Origin: Onthophagus taurus | Lineage: Eukaryota; Arthropoda; Insecta; Coleoptera; Scarabaeidae | Direction: 5' to 3' | DNA: 64,000 bases | Assembly (NCBI RefSeq): GCF_036711975.1 | Contig: NC_091970.1 | Span: 7,013,501-7,077,500, forward strand | Notes under the pieces: model-generated | Database searches by the model: none | Seen by the model: the letters and a program-made list of their open reading frames with translations, nothing else | Told to the model about the DNA's origin: nothing | Shown: in pieces, positions 46,832 to 59,365 of the stretch | Layout: each line of letters opens with the position of its first letter | Position numbering within the stretch: position 1 is the stretch's first letter | Translations under genes and position numbers: made by a program

Positions 46832-48212
46832 GTAAGTTTTTAAATTTTCTTTTATTAACAATTATCGTGTGGTTTAAATTCAACCAAAACGTTTTTATTT
46901 CGATATAAGTTAAATTTAATCTTAAGAAATGTGTTTGTAAACGAAGACAGCTGTGACGTACAAAAAAATCGATTTTAAATGGCGGGAAATTTAATTGTTT
47001 TGAAAAAGAATTAAAAAAGAAATTGTATACAGAGGCGATCAAAAGTTTTTGAACGACTCTTTTTAAAATTCTTTGTTGAAACTAGATTAATGACGCAATT
47101 ATTATTCCTCTGGTATGTCTTAAAGGACACGTCTTATTACGCACCGTTGAACGTGAAAATCTGGGTTAAACATTGCTTAATAAACGATTCGTTTCCTTGT
47201 GACCAATAAGAACTGTATGGAATTATTTTAAAAAAGGATTAGATTAAAATAATTTCTTAAGGTTATCAAGAAATTGCAAAAAAGTAAGATAAACATTTAT
47301 ATCAAAACGCATTTTTCATTAACATCGTTATAAATAAAATTTTTTTTTCAAAGTTGGTACTCTGAATTTTGACACATTAATTTTTAAAATAGATTGTGTG
47401 TCAGTATCGGATCAAGACGTCACATTAGATCTTACTGTGTGTTTTTAGAAGTTTATAGAAGTAATATAAAGGTAATATTAAGCTGAATTATAGGAATTAC
47501 TTTATACCAAGTCCAACATAACCTTACTATTTGCAATTATATTGTATTGCAAGGGCTCTTAGAGGATGAAATACCCAAATGAAATACAACCAGAAAGGAA
47601 CTCAACACGAAAACATCCCAACTCAAAAACAATACAATCTTGATTACAAAATACCAAATTATAATAGCATCATATCTCTTGGACTACAGTATTTCATCAA
47701 ACATTGTCCACAAATAGAATTGATACAACAAAAATTCTTCAAATCTGGACATAGTAATATTGCTGTCTACAAAAAAACATCAGATTTTTTTGATTTTCTA
47801 TGAAACCATCCGATTTTGAAACCGTTAGACTTGGTGAAACCGAAATCAACTATTTTTTTAAGCTAAAGTTCTTCTGCGCCGTTTTGGACCTAGAAAAGGG
47901 ACAGAATAGTACATCGATAAATTAATTCCTACATCTGAGAGAACTCGCCAGGAGCAATGAAGTTACTCAATAATGGGTTTTAGGTCATAAAGACGTTGAG
48001 GGCAATGAAAAGGCGGACAAGTTGGCCAAAAAAGCAGCGAAGATCCCAACCCGGAGTACTTTTACAAATTCTGGAAAAAAATTTTCGATGTAGTGCATCA
48101 AAAAAGCTGATAATATACATAAAAAGATACTTTTTGCATGTAATCCAAAACAAGTGTTACAACATTTTCCTTATCTTTTGATTGCTTTGTACTATCATGA
48201 AGAGATGAAGTG
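46832..48212. other. Non-coding stretch with a LINE RNase H scrap
   Basis: Mostly AT-rich. At about 47975-48055 the plus strand reads GHKDVEGNEKADKLAKKAA, the RNase H signature of a non-LTR retrotransposon, with nothing coding around it. This is an old, tiny fragment. Confidence 0.6.
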
Positions 48213-51200
48213 AATTTCTCTTTAAAATGATGTATAATAATTATTGGGTTGGATTGGACAAATATAGAGAAAAAAAAAGTTGAAATAAAACTTAGATTTT
48301 CGTATAACGTAAAAATGGCAAAACGATGCTAATTTAAAAATTCCTGGAAGCCGTATTTATTGAAATTAAGGAATGAGATTTGTTGTAAATTAAAGCTCAA
48401 AGCTTTCTCTTTAAAATGATGTCTAATAATTGTTGGGTTGGATTGGAAAAATATTAAGAAAAAAAGTGTTGAAATACAACTTACATTTTTATATAACCTA
48501 AAAGTGTCAAAAAAAGATACTAATTTAAAAATTCCTGGAAGCCGTATTTATTGAAATTAAGGAATGAGACTTATTCTAAATTAAAGCTTAAAGCTTTCTC
48601 TTTAAAATGATGTATAATAATTATTGGGTTGGATTGGAAAAGTATTGAGAAAAAAAATGTTGGCATAAAACTTACTTTTTCGTATAACCTAAAAGTGTCA
48701 AAAAAGATGCTAATTTAAAAATTCCTGGAAGCCGTATTTATTGAAATTAAGGAATGAGACTTGTTCTAAATTAAAGCTCAAAGCTTTCTCTTTAAAATGA
48801 TGTATAATAATTATTGGGTTGGATTGGAAAAATATTGAGAAAAAAAATGTTGAAATAAAACTTACATTTTTATATAACCTAAAAGTGTCAAAAAAAGATA
48901 CTAATTTAAAAATTCCTGGAAGCCGTATTTATTGAAATTAAGGAATGAGACTTATTCTAAATTAAAGCTTAAAGCTTTCTCTTTAAAATGATGTATAATA
49001 ATTATTGGGTTGGATTTGAAAAATATTGAGAAAGAAAATGTTGACATAAAACTTATTTTTTCGTATAACCTAAAAGTGTCAAAAAAGATGCTAATTTAAA
49101 AATTCCTGGAAGCCGTATTTATTGAAATTAAGGAATGAGACTTATTCTAAATTAAAGCTTAAAGCTTTCTCTTTAAAATGATGTATTATAATTATTGGGT
49201 TGGATTTGAAAAATATTGAGAAAAAAATTGTTGAAATAAAACTTACATTTTTATATAACCTAAAAGTGTCAAAAAAAAGATACTAATTTAAAAATTCCTG
49301 GAAGCTGTATTTATTGAAATTTAGGGATAAGACTTATTCTAAATTAAAGCTTTAAAGCTTTCTCTTTAAAATGATGTATAATAATTATTGGGTTGGATTT
49401 GAAAAATATTGAGAAAAAAAATGTTGACATAAAACTTATTTTTTCGTATAACCTAAAAGTGTCAAAAAAGATGCTAATTTAAAAATTCCTGGAAGCCGTA
49501 TTTATTGAAATTAAGGAATGAGACTTATTCTAAATTAAAGCTTAAAGCTTTCTCTTTAAAATGATGTATTATAATTATTGGGTTGGATTTGAAAAATATT
49601 GAGAAAAAAATTGTTGAAATAAAACTTACATTTTTATATAACCTAAAAGTGTCAAAAAAAAGATACTAATTTAAAAATTCCTGGAAGCTGTATTTATTGA
49701 AATTTAGGGATAAGACTTATTCTAAATTAAAGCTTTAAAGCTTTCTCTTTAAAATGATGTATAATAATTATTGGGTTGGATTTGAAAAATATTGAGAAAA
49801 AAAATGTTGACATAAAACTTATTTTTTCGTATAACCTAAAAGTGTCAAAAAAGATGCTAATTTAAAAATTCCTGGAAGCCGTATTTATTGAAATTAAGGA
49901 ATGAGACTTATTCTAAATTAAAGCTTAAAGCTTTCTCTTTAAAATGATGTATAATAATTATTGGGTTGGATTTGAAAAATATTGAGAAAAAAAATGTTGA
50001 CATAAAACTTATTTTTTCGTATAACCTAAAAGTGTCAAAAAAGATGCTAATTTAAAAATTCCTGGAAGCCGTATTTATTGAAATTAAGGAATGAGACTTA
50101 TTCTAAATTAAAGCTTAAAGCTTTCTCTTTAAAATGATGTATTATAATTATTGGGTTGGATTTGAAAAATATTGAGAAAAAAAATGTTGAAATAAAACTT
50201 ACATTTTTATATAACCTAAAAGTGTCAAAAAAAAGATACTAATTTAAAAATTCCTGGAAGCCGTATTTATTGAAATTAAGGAATGAGACTTATTCTAAAT
50301 TAAAGCTTAAAGCTTTCTCTTTAAAATGATGTATAATAATTATTGGGTTGGATTGGAAAAGTATTGAGAAAAAAAATGTTGGCATAAAACTTACTTTTTC
50401 GTATAACCTAAAAGTGTCAAAAAAGATGCTAATTTAAAAATTCCTGGAAGCCGTATTTATTGAAATTAAGGAATGAGACTTGTTCTAAATTAAAGCTCAA
50501 AGCTTTCTCTTTAAAATGATGTATAATAATTATTGGGTTGGATTGGAAAAATATTGAGAAAAAAAATGTTGAAATAAAACTTACATTTTTATATAACCTA
50601 AAAGTGTCAAAAAAAGATACTAATTTAAAAATTCCTGGAAGCCGTATTTATTGAAATTAAGGAATGAGACTTATTCTAAATTAAAGCTTAAAGCTTTCTC
50701 TTTAAAATGATGTATAATAATTATTGGGTTGGATTTGAAAAATATTGAGAAAGAAAATGTTGACATAAAACTTATTTTTTCGTATAACCTAAAAGTGTCA
50801 AAAAAGATGCTAATTTAAAAATTCCTGGAAGCCGTATTTATTGAAATTAAGGAATGAGACTTATTCTAAATTAAAGCTTAAAGCTTTCTCTTTAAAATGA
50901 TGTATTATAATTATTGGGTTGGATTTGAAAAATATTGAGAAAAAAATTGTTGAAATAAAACTTACATTTTTATATAACCTAAAAGTGTCAAAAAAAAGAT
51001 ACTAATTTAAAAATTCCTGGAAGCTGTATTTATTGAAATTTAGGGATAAGACTTATTCTAAATTAAAGCTTTAAAGCTTTCTCTTTAAAATGATGTATAA
51101 TAATTATTGGGTTGGATTTGAAAAATATTGAGAAAAAAAATGTTGACATAAAACTTATTTTTTCGTATAACCTAAAAGTGTCAAAAAAGATGCTAATTTA

Positions 51201-52330
51201 AAAATTCCTGGAAGCCGTATTTATTGAAATTAAGGAATGAGACTTATTCTAAATTAAAGCTTAAAGCTTTCTCTTTAAAATGATGTATTATAATTATTGG
51301 GTTGGATTTGAAAAATATTGAGAAAAAAAATGTTGAAATAAAACTTACATTTTTATATAACCTAAAAGTGTCAAAAAAAAGATACTAATTTAAAAATTCC
51401 TGGAAGCCGTATTTATTGAAATTAAGGAATGAGACTTGTTCTAAATTAAAGCTCAAAGCTTTCTCTTTAAAATGATGTATAATAATTATTGGGTTGGATT
51501 GGAAAAATATTGAGAAAAAAAATGTTGAAATAAAACTTACATTTTTATATAACCTAAAAGTGTCAAAAAAAGATACTAATTTAAAAATTCCTGGAAGCCG
51601 TATTTATTGAAATTAAGGAATGAGACTTATTCTAAATTAAAGCTTAAAGCTTTCTCTTTAAAATGATGTATAATAATTATTGGGTTGGATTTGAAAAATA
51701 TTGAGAAAAAAAATGTTGACATAAAACTTATTTTTTCGTATAACCTAAAAGTGTCAAAAAAGATGCTAATTTAAAAATTCCTGGAAGCCGTATTTATTGA
51801 AATTAAGGAATGAGACTTATTCTAAATTAAAGCTTAAAGCTTTCTCTTTAAAATGATGTATTATAATTATTGGGTTGGATTTGAAAAATATTGAGAAAAA
51901 AAATGTTGAAATAAAACTTACATTTTTATATAACCTAAAAGTGTCAAAAAAAAGATACTAATTTAAAAATTCCTGGAAGCTGTATTTATTGAAATTTAGG
52001 GATAAGACTTATTCTAAATTAAAGCTTAAAGCTTTCTCTTTAAAATGATGTATAATAATTATTGGGTTGGATTGGAAAAATATTGAGAAAAAAACTGTTG
52101 AAATAAAACTTACATTTTTATATAACCTAAAAGTGTCAAAAAAAGATACTAATTTAAAAATTCCTGGAAGCCGTATTTATTGAAATTAAGGAATGAGACT
52201 TATTCTAAATTAAAGCTCAAAGCTTTCTCTTTAAAATGATGTATAATAATTGTTGGGTTGGATTGGAAAAATATTGAGAAAAAAAATTTTGAAATAAAAC
52301 ACATTTTCGTATAACCTAAAAGTGTCAAAA
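48213..52330. repeat. Satellite array, about 190-bp monomer, about 22 copies
   Basis: The marker CTTTCTCTTTAAAATGATG occurs at 48413, 48594, 48784, 48975, 49165, 49358, 49548, 49741, 49931, 50121, 50313, 50503, 50694, 50884, 51077, 51267, 51459, 51650, 51840, 52032 and 52223, with a first partial copy at 48213. Spacing is 181 bp once and otherwise 190-193. Each unit contains TTGGGTTGGATT, ATAACCTAAAAGTGTCAAAA, ATTTAAAAATTCCTGGAAGC and TATTTATTGAAATT. Monomer variants alternate in part (ACATAAAACTTATTTTTTCG against AAATAAAACTTACATTTTTA). A block of monomers is repeated at an offset of exactly 1719 bp, nine monomers. Confidence 0.97.
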
Positions 52331-52339
52331 AAGATGCTG

Positions 52340-52960
52340 ATTACATAATTGACGAAGCATAGAAAAGCTTGTGCCACCACTTCTTGGAACGGCGGTTTAT
52401 TGCATACACTTTTCGAAGTTGATCTGCATGATCTACCGAATGCAGTAGTTGAAGGACCTAATCCTTTCACCTAATCCATAAGTTTGAAATTTTTCTTCAG
52501 TTTCAAGAGATTTTCCCTCATACACATCAAACTGCCTGGTGCCATGATAATAACTGGAAAACTGACGGTTAAGTGTTTCAAAATACGGGCGGATCTTGTA
52601 TAGTTTATCCGTATTATTGTTAGAATGTTATCGTTGACATGCAGATATGATAAAACCTCCTAAAACTTGTTACGGGTCTTTGTTCGTAGGACAAGTGGTA
52701 CATCCAAGTATTCAGCATTATTCCAGAAGAGTTTATAGCTTGGCAAATTGTGATAACTCATTAAGACATTTATGCCAATATCTTCTTTCAAGTTTAACAT
52801 TTTATTCCTTTGGGTAGCGTACAAATTACTTTGAAAGGTAATATCTTTCACACAGTATTATTCCCTCTGGATAATGGTATCCTGGAATTTCAGTCTGTTT
52901 TTCCCGTTTTCTCCATTTTCTATCAACTTCTGCCTTGTTCTTCTTGTTGGTTCTTCTTCT
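52340..52960 (-). mobile_element. Decayed piggyBac-type transposase remnant
   Basis: Minus-strand frames read FQSNLYATQ, then INVLMSYHNLPSYKLFW, then a stop and VLSYLHVNDNI, then KLYKIRPYFETLNRQFSSYY, and, after an internal deletion, VDHADQLRKVYAINRRSKKWWHKLFY. This is the order of conserved blocks in piggyBac transposases. Stops, shifts and the missing catalytic middle show it is dead. It abuts the right edge of the satellite. Confidence 0.75.
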
Positions 52961-53574
52961 TCATCTTCTATTTCTCAATCTCAATATTGTATACAGCTCT
53001 AAATGCACCGAATAGATGACTACAGTTTAAAATGAGTGTTTAAAAATGAATGTTTGTAAAATATAGTTGCCTAACTCATGTGTGACGTCACCATCGGTCC
53101 ATCGAGTTGTACACCTATTCTCGGGTTGTAGCAGTCCTTTTAGAATATACCATCCTTGATAAACACCTCTTATTACCATCATTATCAGATATGATCTAAG
53201 ATTTACTTAACTAATTATAATGATATCGATAACTTAAAAAAAAAAAGGTAAAATTTATTTGAAATAAACAAAAAGCAAAAATTATCACTCCACCCAAAAA
53301 TAAAAAAAAAAGAAAACAAAGTTATCTTTTAGAGAGATTAAATTGAAAGTTACAACTGGAAAAATAGATTCTAAATGAATCATAGCAATTTCGCGAAAAT
53401 TTTCTTCGATAAAACGAACTTAATAATGCAAATAGCGTCGTAAAAATTTAATAAACAACGGTCAATTGATAATTTTATCAATAATTTTTTTGTTGCGGAC
53501 GTGATTTAAATACTCGATACGATTTTAATACTCGGCGTCGATTTTATTCTGCGCAAAATCTCGCCCCCCGCGGG

Positions 53575-53677
53575 TATAAAAATCGAAAACGGAAGAAGAA
53601 ACGGTTTCAGTCGTTTTTTACGCTTAAAAAGTGAGAACTACTTTTAAATTTATTCGTCGTGTGCTTCTTATTTTTCG
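53575..53677 (+). promoter_or_regulatory. TATA-initiator promoter with non-coding first exon, probably SLC26 gene B
   Basis: TATAAAAA starts at 53575 in a GC-rich context and an initiator TTTCAGTC (A at 53609) lies 34 bases downstream. The following leader has no long ORF and meets a strong donor GTGAGT at 53678. The nearest plus-strand coding exon downstream is SLC26 gene B, whose first coding exon has an acceptor at 61350-61351 and stays open to its 5' edge. I infer this is its promoter, with a 7.7-kb first intron holding the transposons. Confidence 0.5.
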
Positions 53678-54376
53678 GTGAGTTCGAACACAATTTTGTC
53701 TTAGTTAGTTTTTCTCGATCTCTTCGAATAACGTTCGGGCTATTTGAAAGTTTAACGCGCGATTATTATTCAGTGTCAAGGTCACTAAAAATTTCTTTTT
53801 TGCTTAATTGAGATTGTCAGTGATTAAGTTTTGAATAAATAAGAAATAATTGGTTGGGGTGTTTATCGAAGAATTGTTTATTCATTTATATGTTATTCGA
53901 GATGGGTTTTAATAATAATTTCTAGACTAAACAAGACTTGTTTACTTAAGAATTTTAATATTAAGATTCTGTGATAATATTACTTTGAAATTGATTGATT
54001 TTATATATATAAATTAATATTTTTTGAAATTAGCGGGTTCTCGGTTTTAGTTTTAATATATTTCATTAGATGGCGTTTAGGGTCAATTTAAAAATCACAT
54101 CAATTTTTTAATTGCTTGTTTTTTTTTCAAATCAACTGGTGTTTAGTACATATCTATAATTATTTATATTGTTAAATATTTCTTTCCCAAGGTCATTCAC
54201 CTCAATAAACAAACCTGACCTGGCACAATATTTCAAGAATACCTTAACATTACATACTTTCGGTTATTGACCTTACTGATTCTATAAATAATATTGTATA
54301 TACAGGGTGATTCAAAAAACCGCTGACAGACTTCTAGAGTAGATAATACAAGAAAAACTAAGATGAATAGTCTTAT
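53678..54376. other. No gene seen
   Basis: AT-rich putative first-intron sequence of SLC26 gene B. A short ACAGGGTGATTCAAAAAACC element end occurs near 54302, directly before the mariner-like element. Confidence 0.5.
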
Positions 54377-54377
54377 A

Positions 54378-56076
54378 CAGGGTGTCCCGCAACGATTGTA
54401 CAAAACTGCATCAGCGTATTCTATGATCAAAAATCAACAAAAAAAGCCTAATAAACATAGGTCCGAAAATGGACCATTTTCGAGATATTCAAAGATTTAG
54501 TTTCATAAGTTGATATTGTTAACATCATGAATTTAAATTTGTTTTTATAATAATTAAGTCGTTACTATGATTACGATAAGTTGTCTAATCAAAAAAAAAT
54601 AATAATACTTGACGAAATTATTATTTTACTATTTAATTTAATAAAACTATTAAGTATGGCTCCTATTAATTACTCCAAGGAAGAGATGGCGGATATGGTG
54701 TATTGTTACGGACTAGCTGATGGAAGTGCGTCGTTAGCAGCTCGTCATTACGCGCAAAGGTTCCCGAACAGACGATTGCCTAATAGTCACACCTTTAGCA
54801 GACTATTTCTCAGATTAAAAGAAACGGGAAGCGTAACCCACAGACATTCCACGGAGAGACATTACACAAGGCCGGTGGAATTAGAAGAAGCAGTTTTGAG
54901 AAGAGTCGATGAAAATGCCTCAACCAGCATTAGAAGAATTTCTGCACAAGAAAACATTAACAAAACAACCGTTCACCGCATTTTAAGGGAGCAGTTGCTT
55001 TATCCTTATCATTACAACACCGTTCAAGCTCTAACAGAAAATGATGGCGAAAAAGAGAGATTTTTTGTAGGTGGGCCATACAGGAAGTGGTAGTAAACGT
55101 CGACTTTCCCATAAACATTGTATTTACGGATAAAGCAACATTTACTCAAAGCGGAATTTTTAATATTCATAATGCGCACGTTTGGAGCGATGAAAATCCC
55201 CATGCAATACTAGAAACTCATCATCAGTGGCGATTCAGTGTTAATGTATGGGCTGGAGTTATAGGTGATCAGTTATTAGGTCCATTTTTTCTTTCAAAGA
55301 GATTGACAGCCGATGCCTACATACATTTTTTACAAAATGACCTTACAGAGGCATTTGATGAATTACCTCAACAAATTCTAGCAGATTGCTACTTTATGCA
55401 CGATGGAGCATCAGCACATTATGCACGCGCTACTCGAGCATACTTAAATAACAGATTTGGCAATAAGTGGATTGGCCGAGGATGGCCACCTCGTTCACCA
55501 GATTTAAATCCGTTAGATTTTTGGTTTTGGGGACATTTAAAACAAATTGTTTATGCTGAAGACGTTCAAAATGTGCAGGATTTGAAGAATAAAATTAGTA
55601 ACGCATTTGACACAGTAAAACAAATTCCTGGTATCTTTGAACGCATTAGAAGTTCATTTAGAAAACGTATCCGTTTGTGTTTAGAAGTAAATGGTGCGCA
55701 TATTGAACATTTATTATGACAGGAATCTTTTCCAATTTGTTAAATATTCGTTGTTTTTATGCTGGTTGAACGATTTTCTTCGACAATCTTTGTTACTTGT
55801 TTTGTTAAATTATTAATGAACTGTATTAATTAACTTAATATTATCTTATTATTTATTAAACTTTGTCTTAACCATCGTAACCATGATAATCATATAATTA
55901 CTACATCTAAATCGTTAGAATTAATGATGTTTACAATAGGTCAGCTTATGAAACTAAAACTTTGAATATCTCGAAATTGGTCCATTTTCGGACCTATGTT
56001 TATTAGACTTTTCTTGTCTGTTTTCGATCAGAGAATACGCTGATGCAGTATTGTACAATCGTTGTGGGACACCCTG
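54378..56076 (+). mobile_element. Mariner-like DNA transposon, nearly intact
   Basis: Flanked by TA (54376-54377 and 56077-56078), 1699 bp long, with terminal inverted repeats starting CAGGGTGTCCCGCAACGATTGTAC / CAGGGTGTCCCACAACGATTGTAC and extending imperfectly for about 170 bp. It holds a transposase in two overlapping frames (see next entry). Similarity of the two arms suggests a relatively young insertion. Confidence 0.92.
54656..55719 (+). pseudogene. Mariner-superfamily transposase, one frame break
   Basis: Part 1 (ATG 54656 to 55093) carries the N-terminal helix-turn-helix domain (YSKEEMADMVYCYG, FPNRRLPNSHTF) and a second DNA-binding helix region (RRISAQENINKTTVHRIL). Part 2 (55087-55719, different frame) carries the DDE/D core: FTDKATF, then HDGASAHYA, then RSPDLNPLDFWFWG. 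The second and third aspartates are separated by 37 residues. The frames part at a run of six Ts near 55060, consistent with one base gained or lost. Everything else is uninterrupted. The N-terminal domain matches the DUF4817 type often seen in insect mariner-like elements. Confidence 0.88.
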
Positions 56077-56084
56077 TATATACA

Positions 56085-56862
56085 CAGTGTTTCGGTGACT
56101 CGGGGAACAAATTTAACCATATATACTAGAGTGAAAATGATAACGATTCATGTAAAAAAAATTAGTAAAAGTCTTCAAATTTCAAAGATACAGGCCATAA
56201 AAGTTAGGAAATTTTAACACATTTTTCCAAATATCTTAAACACTATTTACAGTAAAGCGTTGAAATTTGGTACAGTGTAAGTCAATGTCATGTAAAATCG
56301 TTGGGCAATTTATGAATTGGATCGGTCATCGGGAACAATGCTATACAGAATGTTCCTAAAGTTTGTTTGTTCAGAACTTTTTTATTCTATCATAACCGTA
56401 CATTTATGTTTGCAGTTTCTAATAGCAAATTTAATTTATCAATATTCTGCACCACCCAATATTCTGGTGGTTTTTATCAATATTCTCTAAGAGTGATAAA
56501 AGTTTCTAAACTAAATTTACTATTAGAAACTGCAAAAATAAATGTAGGGTTATGATAGAATAAAAAAGTTCTGAGCAAACAAAGTTTAGGAACAGCCTGT
56601 ATAGCACTGTTCCCGCGTACCGATCCAACTCAAAAATTGCCTAATGATTTTACGTGATATTAGTTTACACTGTACCAAATTTCAACGCTTTATCATAAAT
56701 AGTGTTTAAGATATTTAGAAAAATGTGTTAAAATTTCATAACTTTGATGGCCTGTATCTTTGCAATTTGAGGACCTTTACTAATTTTTTTTACATGAATC
56801 GTCATCATTTTCACTCTAGTATACTAGGTTACATTTGTTCCCCGAGTCACCGAAACACCTGT
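56085..56862. mobile_element. Foldback element, almost entirely palindromic
   Basis: Left end CAGTGTTTCGGTGACTCGGGG pairs with right end CAGGTGTTTCGGTGACTCGGGG read in reverse. Pairing continues through TTTTTACATGAATCGT-type, CAAATTTCAACGCTTTA-type and TTTCTAATAGTAAATTTA-type blocks almost to the centre near 56480. No ORF. It directly abuts the mariner-like element. Confidence 0.88.
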
Positions 56863-57077
56863 ATATTAATTGGTGTTATTTAGTTAGTACTAGATCCTAG
56901 TAAGTGCACAACTTCCATAGTTAGCTATAATGAAAAAAATGTAGCATATTTTATTTTTTTTACGCTAAAACTATAATTTCGTAAATAATTGAAATAGGAC
57001 ATTTATGTTCATTAACATTCTTTTTTGGTGATTGGATTAGCTATCATATGGTGAGCTAATAAATCACCCTGTATATA

Positions 57078-58245
57078 CAGGGTGTATCTGAATGACTGCA
57101 ACAAATTTCAAGGGGTGATTCTTTAGTGAATTTTAAGGGTACTTTGATATATGAACCATGGGCGAGTTCGGCTCCCCTAAGGAGCTACACCCCCTCCAAA
57201 AATTTTGGTTTAACTTTTTTTCTCAAAAACCATAAACGCTAGGAAAATGAAATTTGGGGAATATGTTTAACTCATAATAGGGCACGTTTTGACCCTGTTT
57301 GTATTTTCAACCTACTCTTCTAAGTTACTAAACATAACCACCCCCGTTCAATTTTTGTCTAGATTTTTGTTATGACGATGATAAATACATTGGAAATATT
57401 TTATTTAGATAGATGACAATATTCTAAAACTTTTTTGCCTCTCTGATGTTCTTCGAAAAGTTAACAGTTTCTGAGAAAAAAAATTAATTAAGCAAACACT
57501 AACTGTTAAGATGTAGGGTTGTTAATCAAAAGTTGGAATGAATTTTTAATGAAAATATTTACAATCTTTGTCAGAAATATTTTTGACGTTTAAATATCAG
57601 TGGTTTTCTTACTATTATTATTGTTTTATTTAATATTGTGAAACGTCGAGTGAACAAGCGTAAATGCGATAGAACTTATTTGAAAAACAATGGTAATAGT
57701 AAGAAAAACACTGACATTTAAACGTCAAAAATATTTCTGACAAAGATTACAAAGCCTACTAAGATTTTTTCAATAAAAATTCATTCCAACTTTTGATCAA
57801 CAACCTCGTTGTTTAACGGGCAGTGTTTGCTTTATTATTTTTTTTTTTCAAAAATTAGTCATTTTTGGAAAAATTTTAGAGAGACAAAAAAGTTTTAGGA
57901 TAATTTCATCTATCTATGTAATTTTTTTTTAAATGTATTTACCATCTACATAAAAAAATCTAGGCATAAATTGAACGGGGGTGGTTACGTTTAGTAGTTT
58001 AGAGGGGTAGCTTGAAAGTACAAATAGGGTCAAAACGTGCCTTATTATGAGTTAAACATATTCCCCAAATTTCATTTTCCTAGCGTTTATGGTTTTTGAG
58101 AAAAAAAAAATTAAACCAAAATTTTTGGAGGAGTGTAGCTCCTTAGGGGAGCCGAACTCGCCCATGGTTCATATATCAAAGTACCCTTAAAATTCACTAA
58201 AGAATCACCTCTAGAAGTTTGTTGCAGTCATTCAGATACACCCTG
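57078..58245. mobile_element. Large foldback element with CAGGGTGTATCTG ends
   Basis: Both ends read CAGGGTGTATCTGAATGACTGCAACAAA inward, flanked by TA. Inverted similarity continues through GGGGAGCCGAACTCGCCCAT, CCAAATTTCATTTTCCTAGCG and GAACGGGGGTGGTTA blocks to a centre near 57660, so nearly all 1168 bp can fold back. No coding capacity. Immediately left is another inverted ACCCTGTA end. Confidence 0.9.
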
Positions 58246-58867
58246 TATATCTCTCATAGTTTCTGACATTACCTAATACACCCCCGGGCCTTACTAAATA
58301 TCGTTATATATAAAATATATCTCCTTAGTCATTGCCTCAGATGAGAGGTCAATATCATCTTTAATACCTTCGATTATCTTTTCTGATATTAAAATCTTTC
58401 TTGATAAGTCGGAAAATTGTACAACAACCTCAATATCATTCATGATATTTCTAAATATCATCCTTGATATCTCTCAACATCATTTTACTTCAACATTGGT
58501 AATTAAATACATTTTAGTCTTGGTTATCTCTGACACAAACATTAAAAAACAACATCTAGAAGATGTGTTAATGACTAAAAAAATAAATCTAAACAAATAT
58601 GGGAATGTGAAGATAATAACAATTTTTTAATGAATTTACTTAATAATTAATTTTTAGCATAACTTATATGATTGTTCTTAGAATACCATCGATAAAACAA
58701 TTATTACTGATTAATGCACTCCAATAATATACAACCAATCAGAGTAACGATCGTTTAAAATTTCGACCAATAACGTAATTTTTTAAGTGGATAAAAGTTA
58801 CCTAGGTTTTTCAACTGAATAAATCACACGTGATATTTTATAACTGATAAAAACGCGACTACCTTAT

Positions 58868-59105
58868 ACAGGGTGATTCACATAAGAACCCACACAGAGC
58901 AGGAACATGTATAGGACAATAAATTAAGATGATTTAACGCAACTTATCTCTATACCAAGTTGTACCTCTGAGAAGTTATAGGCTTTCAAAGTTGGGTCTT
59001 AAATTTTTAAAACATTGAATATCTTCGTAATACATTAAGCTAGAAAAACCAAATTTGGTATACGTTATGAGTGTACCGAGGATATTAATTGATAGCAAGT
59101 TGAGT
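58868..59105. repeat. Dispersed ACAGGGTGATTCACATAAG repeat (copy 2)
   Basis: Matches 26275-26490 and is the fuller copy, keeping a GAAGTTATAGGCTTTCAAAG block lost in copy 1. It ends where the Harbinger-type element's outer inverted repeat begins. Confidence 0.7.
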
Positions 59106-59365
59106 TTATTTTTAATTCATTCAAGTTTTGTTACCCTTTGGAAATAACTCGAAATCAAAAGCATTAGAGAGTTTGCGGTAGTACATTTTTCCTTATAAAA
59201 ATTGCCGTTATGATTTTTAAGGTTAGTTTTCGCTAAATTTATACCGTATAGTAACGCCATTTTCCCGAAATAACGGAGCCAATCACAATTTAATTCTTAT
59301 GAGTCGCTCATGTCCTTTATAAATAAGATGTCATAAGATGTCATATGTCATTATAGCACAGATAA

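Noticed and set aside
48213..52330. Regularly spaced repeats reminiscent of a CRISPR array
   Set aside because: The whole 190-bp unit is repeated, without unique spacers, and the genome is eukaryotic. It is satellite DNA.
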